The notes: generated from the letters alone by a model not told the origin. A stretch of DNA of 64,000 nt from Cricetomys ansorgei (GCA_026225945.1 JAMJFZ010003656.1:186001-250000); one strand, 5' to 3'; numbered from the stretch's first letter, positions 1-11,935 are shown. A program made the numbers and translations.

Positions 1-422
1 TGAATGCTAAGGCAAGATTTAAATTTTAAGTTATGGAACTTTTATGACCAATGTATTAGCAGAAGAAAGCTTTGCAAATGTTATGCTAGAAAAATTTATG
101 AATCAATAAGAGAAATTACAGAACTGTAGAGAAAAGTAGGCAAAGGACCTGAAAAGATAGCTCCTGGGAAAACAAATTCAAAGCAAAGCCGTTGTCTCAA
201 AATCACAAACTAGGCCACAGCAACAGGGGCTGCCCCCTACCAGTCCGATCAGTAAATATTTACAGGTTTGGAAATAGCCAGAGTTTGGAAGGGGATAGAC
301 AATTAGTTTATTTTTATAGGAATGTAAAAGGACCAGTTTTAATTCTTTTTCAACTATTTTAGATTTAGTTGATTTTGCAAGGGAGAATGTTTTGCCCAAA
401 TATGTGTATATTTGACACATGC
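1..422. other. AT-rich sequence without a recognised feature
   Basis: Nothing gene-like is visible: stops occur in all frames and no splice-flanked exon was recognised. Confidence 0.4.
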
Positions 423-590
423 ATTCCTGATGCTCATGGAGGACAGAAGAGGGTATTTGGATACCCTAGAACTTCGGTAATAGACCTGGAGTTGTGAGTC
501 ATTATGTGGGTACTGGGAATCCAATATGGGTCCTCTGTAAATAAAATGAAAGCACCCTTATCTACCGTGCCATTTCTCCAGCCCTCCTGC
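423..590 (-). repeat. B2 SINE, antisense
   Basis: Read on the minus strand, the stretch begins with a GGGCTGGAGAAATGGC-like head and the internal promoter-like region of a rodent B2 element, followed by a B2-like body ending near 423. It is diverged and lacks a clear A-rich tail. Confidence 0.6.
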
Positions 591-1004
591 CAAGTTATGA
601 CTTCTTAATTACAGATTACATTAGCCCAATATTTTTAAAGAACAATTTAACATTAATTTATTTTTTAAAAAACTAAAAAAAAACACCTGTTGCTGTAATA
701 ATTTGACCTTAGGGTACTCTCTTAACAATACCAATGTTAAAAACAAACAAACAAACAACACAACAACAACAACAAAAGCCAATTGTGACATATACAGGTA
801 AGAATGAAACCAGAAATATTAATTGCCCCTGTTAGGAGAGTACAGTAGGAAATGGGGGAACTATAGAAATGTCAATAAAGCCTTTGTTGCTTTATTGTCA
901 TCTGTATATCTAAATCTTAGTGAGTATGTAAAACAGACTTCAAAGTAAATTCAATAGAATATTATTATTACACAGAACTGAAAATATTCAAATAACTGTT
1001 GTCT
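591..1004. other. No gene seen; A-rich simple sequence
   Basis: The stretch holds CAA/AAAC-rich low-complexity sequence near 738-778 and no supported coding region. Confidence 0.4.
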
Positions 1005-1210
1005 TAGTTTCTTTTCCCATTACTGTAAGAAAACACCCTAAAAAAGTGCAGCTTGATGGAGAAGGGTTTTTTAGCTCACAACTCCAGGGTGTAGTCCGTC
1101 ATTGTGGGGGGAGTTGAGGTAGGAGGAATTTGAAGCAGCTAGTCATACACACAGATCTTCATGTCTGTGTGTCAAGTGCTTTTATATCCACTGAGCCATT
1201 TCTCAACCTC
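1005..1210. repeat. MaLR-like LTR fragment joined to SINE-like tail
   Basis: The start resembles the common rodent MaLR LTR edge (TTAGTTTCTTTTCCCATTACTG, then a run of AAAACACCCT). The last 70 bases, ending ACTGAGCCATTTCTCAACC, resemble the antisense 5' part of a B2/B3 SINE. Family names are from memory of rodent repeats and need a library search. Confidence 0.45.
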
Positions 1211-1984
1211 TGAATTTATTTTACAACATATGATTTCTGTTTAAAAATATTTAATTAGTGTTTTTGGGTGATGGCAAATGAAAACACACTTCCTGACATT
1301 AGTTGTGGTCTGGATACATTGTTAGCGGGATGAGAGCAGGAAAAAGAACAGGGCATCATTGAGGGCAGAACTGAGTCTCAGTGGAGATAAAAAAGATTTA
1401 CAGACAACCACACAACAGAATAAGTCCTGCTGAGAGGGGTGACTGATGCTTTGTGGTAGATTGAGAATGACTTGAGAGAATCTTCCATAATTCCCAGAGG
1501 AAGGTGAGGGAGTGTTAAACCAGTGTGGAATGGTCAGGATTCAGCCAGGGCATTAGTGAGGAGAATGGGTTGGAACCATGGTTCCGTAATAAGATACACA
1601 CAAGTTCTCAGATTAGCAAGGTATGGGTGAGGGTGAGGAAGAGAATCGTTTCTATGTGGTTGGACTATGAACAGCAATTAAATTTGGAGTCATACAAAGA
1701 GTGGCAGAAACCATTAGGTAGCACTGGGATCCAAGAGCTGCATGACAGGGCCCCACCCCCAGAAAGGCACACATTCTGGTAGAGGAGGAAAGTGACACTG
1801 GCTTCCATCAGTTGCTGGTCTAAGCTGGCCTTTCTGTTTCAAGGAGACATGTCATTTTGCTGCCAACCACACTATCTCTCCACTACAATATACATTAAGA
1901 AAGTATTAAGAAACAATACTAGATAAAAGTCCTTGTCATTCCAAGGTGCTACTGTAGAGTCACTCTGCCTTGTTTGTTTGGCTG
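1211..1984. other. Unassigned sequence
   Basis: An 85-codon open frame starts at 1525, but it has no recognisable domain or codon signal. I regard it as chance. Confidence 0.35.
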
Positions 1985-2120
1985 TTTATCATTTATATAT
2001 GGTCTCACTCTGTAACCCTGGCTGTCATGTAATTCACTGTGTAGTGCATGCTGGCCTTGAACTCACAGAGCTCCACTTCCATCTGACTCCACACTGCTGG
2101 GACTGAAGGAATTATAGCTG
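1985..2120 (-). repeat. B1 SINE, antisense, diverged
   Basis: The reverse complement carries the B1 landmarks: a GGAGGCAGAGG-like region corrupted by substitutions, TGAGTTCAAGGCCAGC, and a CCAGGGTTACAGAGTGAGAC end. Confidence 0.6.
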
Positions 2121-3059
2121 TCTGGAATCCAGATGTATGCAAACACTTTGTTCTACTGCAAGTCTGTGGATAAGACCTATGGACTAGTACCTGTGGTCGT
2201 TCTTCTCTGTGGTCTACATGCTAAAACACTGAACCCTCTCAGTAGGATGTGGCCAGAATGGTCATCACCTGCAACCCTGACAGTAATCTGTGTCAATATC
2301 TAAATAATGGTGAATAAATAAATGTCAGGATAACTGTTTGATATACCAAGTGTTCAGTGTCTCCTTTAAGAAAGGTTGTTCTTGCTCTCAGAGTTGGGCT
2401 TCCATACCCTCTGGACACTGCACTTGTAAAAAACTGCCAATGGCCAGCAGGCTGATAGAAAAGGAAGGATCCTATGGAGGATACCTGGGGCTCCTCTCAT
2501 CCCCTTATTGCCAACTGTGTGTCTGTTGAAAGTTTGACGTCTTTGTTATCACCCTCTCTCTAGCTGGTGTGTTTCTGTTCCTGTGTTAATCTGCAACTAC
2601 AGTTTTCTGTCAGGGACCTTCGCAGTCTTGCTTTCTTTCACTCTTGTGACAGCTGCCTTTGCAACCTGCTCAGAACCTTGTTACTTTCTGTCAGGAACTC
2701 TCACATCACTGTTTCTTTAAATCCCACTGGCTGCCACTTTAGAATTCCTTGTCCCAGATCTCTAGTTGTCACTCATTTCTTCAACTGTCACTTCACTTTC
2801 TTGCCTACATGCATCTAATTTCCAGCTCATGCATTCTTTGTCCACTTCAATTAGCGAAATCTATGATACCCCTAGATGACCACTGCTCACCAAGACCCTC
2901 ATAACACCAACCCAAGCCATGGAACAAAGGTTCCTCTGCAACAATCACATACACACAAAATCCCACACAAATAGATTAGTGTAATAGAAAGTGATATGCT
3001 TGGACTATAAATTGACAAAACAGGAACTTGGAATAATTAATATTGAATGTTGAGGGAAC
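2121..3059. other. Unassigned sequence
   Basis: Short open frames at 2338-2529 and 2567-2818 have no recognisable similarity. No repeat edge is clear. Confidence 0.35.
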
Positions 3060-3430
3060 AGGATCTAAAATTAAGGGAAACATGACTCTTGTAATATCTC
3101 AAAGAGATATTTTAGAGTAGGCTAATCCGGATGGGAAGCCCATTCCTAAGAGCAGATGACATCATTCCATGGGATTTGGGCCAAGGCTACATGAAAAGGG
3201 GAATGCTAAGTGAGAACCAGCAGTGTGCTCTCGGACTACACCTTCTGTCCATAACTACTGATGAATGTGCCAAGCAACTTCAGGCTCGTGCCTCCATCAC
3301 ATCTCAGCCATAATGGAGTAGTCCCTCCAACTGAGAGCCCAAATTAAGCCTTTCTTTTCTTGAGTTGCTTGTGTCAGGTATTTTGTCCCTGCAATGAATC
3401 AAGTATCTAACTTGGTAGGACTTGGTGATG
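3060..3430 (+). repeat. MaLR-type LTR 3' portion
   Basis: The region 3300-3420 follows the pattern of rodent MaLR LTR ends: CTCAGCCATAATGGA, AGCCCAAATTAAGCC, then TTGAGTTGCTTGTGTCAGG and a CCCTGCAATGA end. The upstream part is too diverged to place exactly. Confidence 0.45.
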
Positions 3431-4234
3431 GAGATGGGAGATCCAGATCCACTCAGAGAAAATACTCACATGTTGTAAAACACATTCAGAACTCACCCTG
3501 ATGAGGAATGGGAACTTAATTTCCCAGGAAGAAAGTCAGGACTGTGTTAAAGATCCTACAAGAGTGATTGTTTAAGCAGATCTTCCTAACTTTTGACACT
3601 TCCTAAGGAGCAGTGCAGAAGCAAGTGTCGTTGGTATGTCTTTAGTCCCGAGTTGCCACTCCTTGACCATCTTTCAATCCACCACAACATGTAACAGTGA
3701 AGTAAAAACATTAGTGAAAAGGTGAATTACCAGCTTTCACTAACTCGAAAGCAAATGAAATCTTCAGCTAGTGTATCTAACCTAAGGCAGACATTTCCCA
3801 AGTTCCAACAGCACACCTACTTGATTTTCCATCAGTGTATTTCAAAGGTAATTTCTCTTGTTACATGTCAAAGAGAACTTCATGAACTGTTTGAATGTAG
3901 GATAATGGTATTTGGGGTAACCTGAATCCATGTTCCTGAGCTATATATAGTCAGTGATATTTGGCTCCATGAAGTCTGTCTCCTGTGACCTTTCAGGTGA
4001 GAGCTGTGTTTCACTGAACTGACTCATCATTAAAGGCCCAGGGTGGCTGAATGAAGTTTAAGAGAATGGCATCCTCACTATTACGTAGCATCTTCCTCCA
4101 TTCCTTTCTGTTCCCTGCTTACTGAGGCGTGCAGGCATGTGTGTTCACCTATCAGCCAGTGTCTGTAAAACTTACCTCATCCTCCAGGCATGGCTGAAGC
4201 CACTAAGATAACAGAAATGGTGACATCTTTTTTG

Positions 4235-4380
4235 AGCTTTTCAAGGAAAGACTTCTCTGCTGTAACTCTGGCTGTCCTGGAACTCACTCTGTAGACCAAG
4301 CTGGCCTCAAACTCACAGAGATCCACCTGCCTCTGCCTCCCGAGTACTGGGATTAATGGCATGTGTCACCACTGCCCACA
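4235..4380 (-). repeat. B1 SINE, antisense
   Basis: The reverse complement reads through the B1 hallmarks: CCCAGTACTCGGGAGGCAG, GTGGATCTCTGTGAGTTTG, GCCAGCTTGGTCTACAGAG, and a CCAGGACAGCCAGAGTTAC tail. One of the clearest SINEs in the window. Confidence 0.85.
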
Positions 4381-5652
4381 ATGGTGATATCTTTTTCTCA
4401 CTTTTTTTTCTGAAATCCTGTTCCAGGCTCCTAAAGTTATATTCCTGTATCTAGGCACCGACGTAAACTGGGGGTGTCCCCGTATTCCAAGAATACAGAA
4501 CTTCAAAGAAAGATCTCCCTGCAAAGCAGGGCAGTAATCTTGCCTGGGAAGGCTGAGTTCTGGAGTAACAGCATTCACACCAATGGACCCAGAATGTCCT
4601 GTTGAAATAAAAGCGGACCAGACCTATGTAACAATTCGGGTAAGGCTCTACCTATACCACATCTGCCTAATGAAACAAACCTCCTGTTCCCGTTCCAAAC
4701 TCTGTCCCATTTTAATCCTAAAGCCTATGTCATTACTCACAGTGTGGAGCTGGGATCACTAGACCACATCATCTGTTCCTGTTACCAATCTATGTTCTTT
4801 TCATCAATGACTCATGCCTTTACATGGTGTAATGGGAAGAATGGGTAAAACTAGCAAGTTGGTGTGACCTCAGATGGGGATGTGCTATTAAATTCCATTT
4901 AAAACACTAGCATGCAACAACAACTTGTACCAGTGCTGCTCTGGACTTCATGGCTACCTTCGTTAGTTTACATGGGTGCCTACCTCATTTTGTTCTTAGG
5001 TGCATTAACTAGTACTTTCTCTTCTTCTTCCACTAAGCTCTCAATCCTGCATATGATTCTGAAAGATGGAGCTATGTGGAGAGGACCAATGTGAAAATTC
5101 CACTATTTAATGGAACACTGGGTGTAGTTACTTTCCCTGGGCTGCCATTCGAGAAGCACTGCTTTGCAGCTATTCACAGACAGGACACGATTTCTCATGA
5201 TCCTCTCCTGAGAAACACAGACTTTGAATTCTCATCACCAGCTCCCTCCCGAATCTCTCCAGTTTTATTGCCTTGTTCCAGTAGGGACATATGGGCCTGA
5301 GAGGAGCCAGGGCAGAGATACTTGCCTAGTCATATTCTTCACTATCCTACAACACTCAGACAGTTCCACCAGCCTGAACCTTGCCCATATCTGTGCAGTG
5401 GTTCTCCACAGTGATCTGTTTTGCACATCAGAGCACACTGGAAATGCCTAGTTATTTGAGATACTCACAAGCAGGGAGAGAGAGGTTGGCCACTGGTTTC
5501 TTGCTGGATGAGCCTCATCTGCTCTAAGTATCCTCAATGCACAGATTGGCCTTGCTATCTGAAGAAATGTGCCCTAACTTTGAGCAGTGACAAGGGTAAG
5601 AAGTCCTGCTATACACTCAGAACAAACTGGGACTTAATAAATTAAGCATGAT

Positions 5653-5657
<5 letters not shown>
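4381..5657. other. Unassigned sequence
   Basis: Several 60-75 codon open frames overlap here on both strands, without a domain, splice context or conserved motif. They look like chance frames. Confidence 0.35.
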
Positions 5658-5683
<26 letters not shown>

Positions 5684-5684
5684 T
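5658..5684. repeat. (TG)n microsatellite
   Basis: About thirteen uninterrupted TG units, just upstream of the first segmental-duplication copy. Confidence 0.95.
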
Positions 5685-6312
5685 TATTGTGTTTTTTTTT
5701 TCAGTTTAACTGAAACTTCTCATCTTGCGTTTGGTTCTTTTGGTTTGTGTAATTTTCATTTCACCGGTATTTTTACCTGACATAGACTTTTGTCAGTATC
5801 TAAATATGCCATGTACCCTAGTCTATGTATCACTTAGCCCAACAAAACACATTGGAAGTGCCTGTGCCTTTGTGACATTCACAACCAGGGCAATAGGAGA
5901 TGGCCACTACCTTCTAGTAGGGACAGGCTACAGACAACACTAGCATCGTCAGTGCACAATAGCCTCTATACTCTATGATAGGAGCCCACAGTGTTGGCAG
6001 TACCAAAGCTAAGATCTCCACCTCTATTATTTAGAGATATGAGTTATTGTATCCACACAGGAATGTGAGGACTTTTCTGTACTGAACTGTCAGCCTACTT
6101 ACAAACCTTCTTCACTGGGTATTTGTAGTGGTTATTTTTGCATCTTGCATTTCACCTGTCTTTTGTCTGCTACTGTTTGTTGGCAGCATATGAACATATC
6201 GTCGTGGCCTGCAGAGTTTATGCAGAGTTTGTGAAAATCATTTAAAGAAAGGAATGCATTAGACTGGTAAAGGAGAAAGTAAGCTTAGACACCCACAGGA
6301 TCAAGTTGATGC

Positions 6313-6318
6313 TTTATT
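6313..6318 (-). promoter_or_regulatory. Polyadenylation signal AATAAA, copy 1
   Basis: On the minus strand AATAAA lies about 95 bases beyond the stop codon of the claudin-like reading frame. The distance suits a short 3' untranslated region and supports the gene being, or having been, expressed. Confidence 0.6.
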
Positions 6319-6412
6319 CAGAACAAGTTGATGACTAGACAATTCTGTGTGTGAATAGGAAATTTCTTGAAATAGTCCTCTGACAGATGTTGCACATGTC
6401 GTAGCCCTCACT

Positions 6413-7156
6413 TCAGGCCTCTTGATCGGCCACTTTGGAAGCATACTTGACTTTCACCTGACGCCTCAGTGTCAGAAAGCTCATCTCATAGAGGAACATA
6501 AGCACACCAAGAAGTGACGTGGTGGCAGTCAGGACCCCTAACGGGAACACAGGTGTAAAGTGTTTCCTGATAAGGGCTTGTTTCTTAATAGGAAAGTCAG
6601 GTGGAAATTCGAAAGTGTGTTTCCCATAAAAGTCTCCCAGGTAGTTCAGGCTCACAGAAATAAAGGTGCAAAAGCTACTAACACACAAAATTAAGGCAGA
6701 TATCTTATAGCAAAACAGCTGAATCTCAACAAATCGGTTTCTAAAGCAGCTGATCTTGAGGGCCACTGAAATTATTATCAGGACTATGGTTTTCATCATA
6801 ATGGCCCACACTATCAGGACCTGCGAATACTGAAGGATAGATGACTTGGTCCAGGTTGAGTCGATAGGGGTGTGCACCAGTAACCTGGTCACACATCCAG
6901 AGCCGTTAATCACTTGGGGATAGTAGGCTTCCCATAGTCCAAAGGACACAAACTGCACGGTGTTATCATCTAATTCCCATAGGCGCCAGTAATGGCTGCT
7001 GGAAAGGATGATGGCCAGGATCAAAGACGATATGACGCAAAGGAGGCCGCCCAGTCTGAAGAACCACTCCTTCACATCAGCAAATCTGAAGAAGACATGG
7101 AAGAAGCATAGAGTCAAGCCAGGACACAAAGAAAGGAGGAAAACACAATGAGTCAT
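6413..7156 (-). CDS. Claudin-34-like four-pass membrane protein, copy 1
   Basis: The open frame of 247 codons has four hydrophobic segments, roughly residues 35-54, 107-133, 149-170 and 201-223, giving the claudin/PMP22 layout. The first outer loop has W57, W60 and the GLW motif (73-75) of the claudin signature, but only one loop cysteine (C88). The cysteine usually found just after GLW is replaced by the EAYY run, so the standard loop disulfide cannot form. An N-glycosylation sequon lies at N84. The tail is basic and ends QEA. Claudins are tight-junction strand proteins; assignment to the claudin-34 branch is from overall pattern, not a search. The true start is uncertain: on the minus strand a pyrimidine-rich tract ends in CAG just before 7085, a good splice acceptor that would make residues 1-23 intronic. 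No internal methionine follows soon after, so a separate 5' exon would then be needed. The protein is identical in the second copy. Confidence 0.65.
   Translation of the reverse strand: MTHCVFLLSLCPGLTLCFFHVFFRFADVKEWFFRLGGLLCVISSLILAIILSSSHYWRLWELDDNTVQFVSFGLWEAYYPQVINGSGCVTRLLVHTPIDSTWTKSSILQYSQVLIVWAIMMKTIVLIIISVALKISCFRNRFVEIQLFCYKISALILCVSSFCTFISVSLNYLGDFYGKHTFEFPPDFPIKKQALIRKHFTPVFPLGVLTATTSLLGVLMFLYEMSFLTLRRQVKVKYASKVADQEA
7085..7110 (-). promoter_or_regulatory. Candidate 3' splice site, copy 1
   Basis: Minus-strand reading gives CTTCCATGTCTTCTTCAG followed by ATTTGCTG at 7085. The pyrimidine tract plus CAG fits a splice acceptor and coincides with the point where claudin-like similarity begins (residue 25 onward). 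No matching donor was identified. Confidence 0.45.
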
Positions 7157-7764
7157 GGTTTACAGAGCACTAAGCATCCATACCTTGTCTCTGCTGCCAC
7201 GTGCTTAAGTGCTCTGTGTATGTATCAGGGTTCCACACGTGTGGGTAAGTATGTATGTAAGCAGTCTGGAAATCCATGAGCAAGGCACAAGTAACCATTG
7301 CAAGAAATTTCATAATATCCATCAAATGGTGAAATGTGCATATTTGTTGACTAGGAATTTCAGTGCTTGGAATTTACAATGAGATGAGAGTCTGCAACGT
7401 CATATGTAAGGTGATGCTTATTCTTCTTGTATTTGCAGTTTGTGACTATTTTATAATACAGAGGAATAAGCAGAGGAATGCTCAAATTGTCATTCCTAAA
7501 ATAATGTGGTGAAACGTCTCAAGATTATTACAAAATGAATTACCCAAGATGGCCTGCTGAATTAAAAAAGAAAAAATATAATCACATGGCACATCCATTT
7601 AAGTGAAAATTATATATATTTCTAGGTTGATCAATGGAAGAGTGTACACTGTCCTTCTTCTCTGTACTTTATGAAATGTGATCATTTATTTAAAAAAACT
7701 ACATACATATTTCATAATTAAAGCTACAGTGTGAATTACTGTCAATAAATATACATAGCTGGAC

Positions 7765-7860
7765 TAGTGATATAGCCTAGTGGTATAATGATTGCCTAAG
7801 ATGAGTGAGACCCCAGACTCATTCCTAAGTTCAAGAAAACTAAAATCTCTATGTAAAACA
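7765..7860 (+). repeat. ID-like (tRNA-derived) SINE fragment, copy 1
   Basis: The run GATATAGCCTAGTGGTATAA followed by TGATTGCCTAAGATGAGTGA and a CCCAGACTCATTCC stretch resembles the A box/B box layout of a rodent ID element. It is diverged. The same fragment is present in the second duplication copy near 51092. Confidence 0.5.
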
Positions 7861-9529
7861 TGATTCATGGGTATTTCCATTATTTTCCCAACTTATTGAA
7901 ATATCATCTCTGAACACAAAACTAAGACTCCACATTTACTCTATGCACAAATACATTTAAATTATTCATCAATTAATACCCTTAAATGTAGAATCACTCA
8001 CGAAAAACCTATATAACCTGAGGGATAATGCTGGATCATTTACCAGAAAGGAAAGAGAGGAGTCCTTTAGTCATTAAGTATGTGGATAATGCCATTGCCA
8101 CTGTCCATGCAGAGGGTTTGAGGGGCCTACAGAATGGATCTCCTTACCAGGAAAGCTTCCCTATCAGTGACCCACTGCTCCCAGTCTCGGTGGAATGTGC
8201 TTCCTAATTGGCAGAAGGCAGTAGCTGTACTACTTGCAAAGTCACATCACCAAAATGGGTTTGTGACTGAGAGTGGCTTGGGTAACTCTCTTCCTTTCTA
8301 AGTTAGATCTCAGCAGTGGACTACAGGAGCCTTGGGTTTTGAAGCACAACACGAAACAGGGTGGAAATTGCTGCTGTTCCAGACAATTGAGCTAGTAGCA
8401 GGATCTGGTTCTGAAACCCATGGTGTAGATACATGTGTTTCATAAAGACCCAGTTTGAAAGCCCCCATGTAATAAAAAGATTTTACCTGTGTGCATTCTG
8501 GATAAGATGATCCATTTGGAAGGTGGCAGGATCACAGATCCTCTTCCCAGTAACTAGAAATGTTGTTCATAGATGGGGTCTCAGGAAGAGTGGAAACACC
8601 TTCAGAAAAAAGAAGTTCTTTTAGGCAGGTATTTCAGCTCAGAACAGTGTCTCACCAACCCCTGGTTCTTACAAACCTTTCCATTCCTCTCCCGTGCTCT
8701 GCTTAGTTGGAGTCTCATTTATACTCTTCGAGGGTATTAGCCTATCTGATATCACTGACCCTCCAACAATACCCACCCAATTATTATCCCCGTTTTGTAG
8801 GTAAGGAAACACAGAGAGGCTAACTCACATACTCAGCTTCAGAGAGCTACACAGATATAATGGGCAGTGCCGCTCCCTGATTCCCCATAGTCTCACACAG
8901 GGGCTTCCTGGCACTTATGATATTCAGCAGGACTTAGACACACCTAATTACATGTCAGTGGCCCTCTCTGGCATTCCGTGTCCTGAGAAACTGAAAGTGA
9001 ACAATAAAAACCACAAGGAAAACGTAAAATACTTGCCTCTTTCTTCACTTCTACGAAGGCCAACTGTTAGTGGCTGCCAACTGTAAGAGAAGTAACTCAC
9101 TTTAAAAATTCTTATGTTTCCATGGATACTAAGGCTGAATGGTGGATTATGAGCAAAGAATACAACTTTCTAGCCATATATAGCTAAGTACCAGCCTACT
9201 TAGCCTCTCTTTATATATGAGTCAGCTTCAAAAGAGGAATTTATTGTTTTAAATCATGCATCAGATAGATACTGTAATACCTAATGGCCATATCAAAGAT
9301 GATTATTTGAAAAAGAAAAAGAAAAATACTCTTGTGATGGAAAGAAAGATGTTCCACTTTAAGAGCAGAGTTTTTTCACTGGAGTTTGAGGCCTTATGGC
9401 CTTCAAGAAACCTCTTAGATACAGACTCAAATTATATACTGGAAAACCCTGATATATTCTGTTTTGCATACAAACAAATCCACCTTCACTTTATGTGTTT
9501 TTAAACTGTGTTACTTTCTTTACTGTTCT

Positions 9530-9720
9530 TGAATTTCCACTGTTGTGATAAAACAACATGACCAAATTCAACTTGGGGAGGAAATGGTTTATGTGGCTTA
9601 CCTTTCCCCATCATAGTCCATCATTGAAACGTATCAGGGCCAGAACTCATGGCAGGATCCTAAGGTAGGAACTGAATGAAAGAGAAGCCTTCTAGGCCTC
9701 TGGCATAAAAATGTAGGTAG
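9530..9720. repeat. MaLR-type LTR fragment
   Basis: TTTCCACTGTTGTGATAAAA, ACAACATGACCAA and AACTTGGGGAGGAAATGG are the usual inner sequence of a rodent MaLR LTR in antisense. The matching fragment lies at 52865-53060 in the second duplication copy, so the insertion predates the duplication. Confidence 0.6.
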
Positions 9721-10767
9721 AGCAAGCCATAGGAGGAAAGTCAGTAAGCAGCTTTTTCCAACTGTTCAACTTATGTTCTTTCTCTCTATCTGAAAATAAA
9801 CCAAACCACAACAAAATCATCATCATCAACGACACACACAAACACATATACCTCCCCAAAACAGGAAACTGAAAAGCATACACATAGTCAAGAAGCCAGT
9901 AAGTAAAAAATTGCCCAAACAAAGCAAATTGAGACAAACATATTAAAATACCAAGTTGGTCAAGTACTTCTGGGCATGGAGCCTACCCTGAAGTTTGATT
10001 AATAAACCCATTGGAGAAAATTGATTTTTCTTCACCAGTGGGTATCAATTACAGACAACTTCCTTGTTTTGGGTGAGAGCTATGTCTAGAATTGTGGAGA
10101 CAGCATTGTAGAAGTGGCTATAGGTATGCAGTGGGAAACCAGTGGGAACAGATTGTCATCAGAGACAGGGAACAGAATATAGGGTTAACTCTGCAGGTGG
10201 CCTTTTTGTATGAGTCCTTAGGAAAACCAGTGTGCCATCAAAGATAGGCCACAAAATGTGCAGATGATATTTCTGGGCATGGATCGAGTGGAACTGAACA
10301 TGGAAACAGGGACTACATGAACTTATAATAGATAGACCTGGGATTGTGAGGATGGCACTCACTGACTTGTGTCTAGAAGAATCCACTAGAGCAATCCAGG
10401 CCAGGTGCTGAGATACTGGAACTAGGCCCAGGAGTTTTGGGTAGTGCTCTCAGGCAAGGTTCCTGGACATTTCACCTGAAAAACCAGTGCACACTCTGTA
10501 CTAGGCCTTGGAGTAAGTATTGGAATATGTGGACTTGCTTCTGGAGGAACTGACCAGTAAAAAACAGTGCAGGAGTTGCATGCCCAGAGTTAAGCCTGGG
10601 AGAATGAGTGTAATACAATAAGGCCAGGTTACAGGAGCTGCATGACAGGAGGTAGGCATGGGATGAAAATGGTTCTGGTTCATGATGTTCTTTGTAGCTC
10701 ATTAGACAAAACCAGTTATCTGTGAGTGCATTCGGAGCTAAGTCTGGAACTGTGGCAAGGGCAAGTG

Positions 10768-10912
10768 TGGTAGTTTGAATGAGAATGCCCCCACAGGCAC
10801 ATATTTTTGAGTAGTTTTTCCCCAGTTGGTAGAACTGTTTGGGAAGGATAGGAGTTGCAGCCTTTTAGAGAAGTATTTCACAGGGGTGAGTTTTGAAGTT
10901 TCTAAGGACTCC
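10768..10912 (+). repeat. MaLR-type LTR 5' fragment
   Basis: GGTAGTTTGAATGAGAATG, then CCCCCACAGGCACATA, is the characteristic beginning of a rodent MaLR LTR, as also seen at 61070. It is truncated and returns to satellite sequence near 10912. Confidence 0.6.
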
Positions 10913-11029
10913 TATGTGAATCTGGGGGAACTCATGAAAGAGAGATGTTACAGGATCTGAGTGACCATTGTTAGAACTGAGAGTATGTAAATGGCACTGG
11001 TGGCTGAGGTTCTTTAAGATCACTATACA

Positions 11030-11935
11030 GAGCATCTGAAGTTTGGCACTGAGAAGTCATGAGAGTTCATTTGTGAAGGTGCAGCCTCATTTTCAGTGGA
11101 GAAGAAAGTTTTAAAGGGGTCCTGGATAGATGCCAGAGCCAGAGATAGCTGAACTCTTTGTACCCCAAATAACTGTGAGTGAATCCCAGGCATTGGACGC
11201 TTGATTAACACTATCGTAGGTTAGCTTTTCTATGATTTGACTGTAACTGTGTCCTCATTCTTCCCTCATAGAGTAAGAGAATATTTAGCATGTTTTTTGT
11301 TTGTTTGTTTGCATATTTGTTCATTTGTTTTTTGTTTTTACAGGAGCCCACAGTAAAAACTTTGGACTTTTGAAAAGATTTTAGATACCCTAAAGAGATT
11401 GAATGTTTAAAGTGTTTAAGTTTATTAAAAATTGAGGAGATTTTAAAGTTATATGGCTCACCTTCTGAAATAAACATGAGACCTAGGGAATAAAAAGACA
11501 GGAGAGGTAATGGTTTAATATGATGCATTTGTGTAAAATTGATAAGTAATCAATTGCATTGATGAGGAGTTTGTCAACTTGACATAAGCAAGGGTTGTCT
11601 GGAACGAGGTAACCTAAATTAAGAAAATGCTTCTATCTGATTGACCTGTAGGCAAGTTTGTGCAGCATTTTCTTGCTTAATGTTTAATGCAGGAGAGCCC
11701 AACCCACTATAAATGATATCACACTTGCTCTGGTTATACTGGGTTATATTTTTTAAAGAGCAAGCTTAGTGACCCATGCTAGAAAGCTAGTGAGCAACTT
11801 TCCTCCATCACCTTTGTATTAGTTCCTGACTTAAAGTTCCTGTCTGATGTGTGAAGCTGCAAGCTGAAATAAACCCTTTCCAGAAAAAGTTGCTTTGTTT
11901 ATATTATCTCATCATGACAATAAGAAAGTTAGGGA
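11030..11935 (+). repeat. MaLR internal 3' end plus LTR inside the satellite
   Basis: 11030-11560 matches in order the internal sequence seen at 15690-16200 and 16665-16780: GGTGCAGCCTCA, GTGAGTGAATCCCAG, GACTGTGTCCT, TTCTTCCCTC, and CAGGAGCCCACAG. 11560-11935 is the adjoining LTR, with GTCAACTTGACATAAGC near its start, GCTGAAATAAACCC near its end and a final GACAATAAGAAAG. The internal part is non-coding. Confidence 0.65.

Larger units (their letters stand above)
5835..9700. repeat. Segmental duplication, copy 1
   Basis: This block is homologous, in the same orientation, to 49160-53000. The outer parts (5835-6240 and 9153-9700) are alignable by eye but clearly diverged, with many substitutions and indels. 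The core 6241-9152 is almost identical to 49568-52480. The core contains the claudin-like gene, its 3' untranslated end and about 2 kb upstream of it. The far end of the homology includes a MaLR-like edge near 9540 that is also present in the other copy. Confidence 0.9.

Noticed and set aside
7765..7860. A possible tRNA gene from the A-box-like GATATAGCCTAGTGG
   Set aside because: It does not fold into a complete tRNA; it fits a diverged ID-type SINE.
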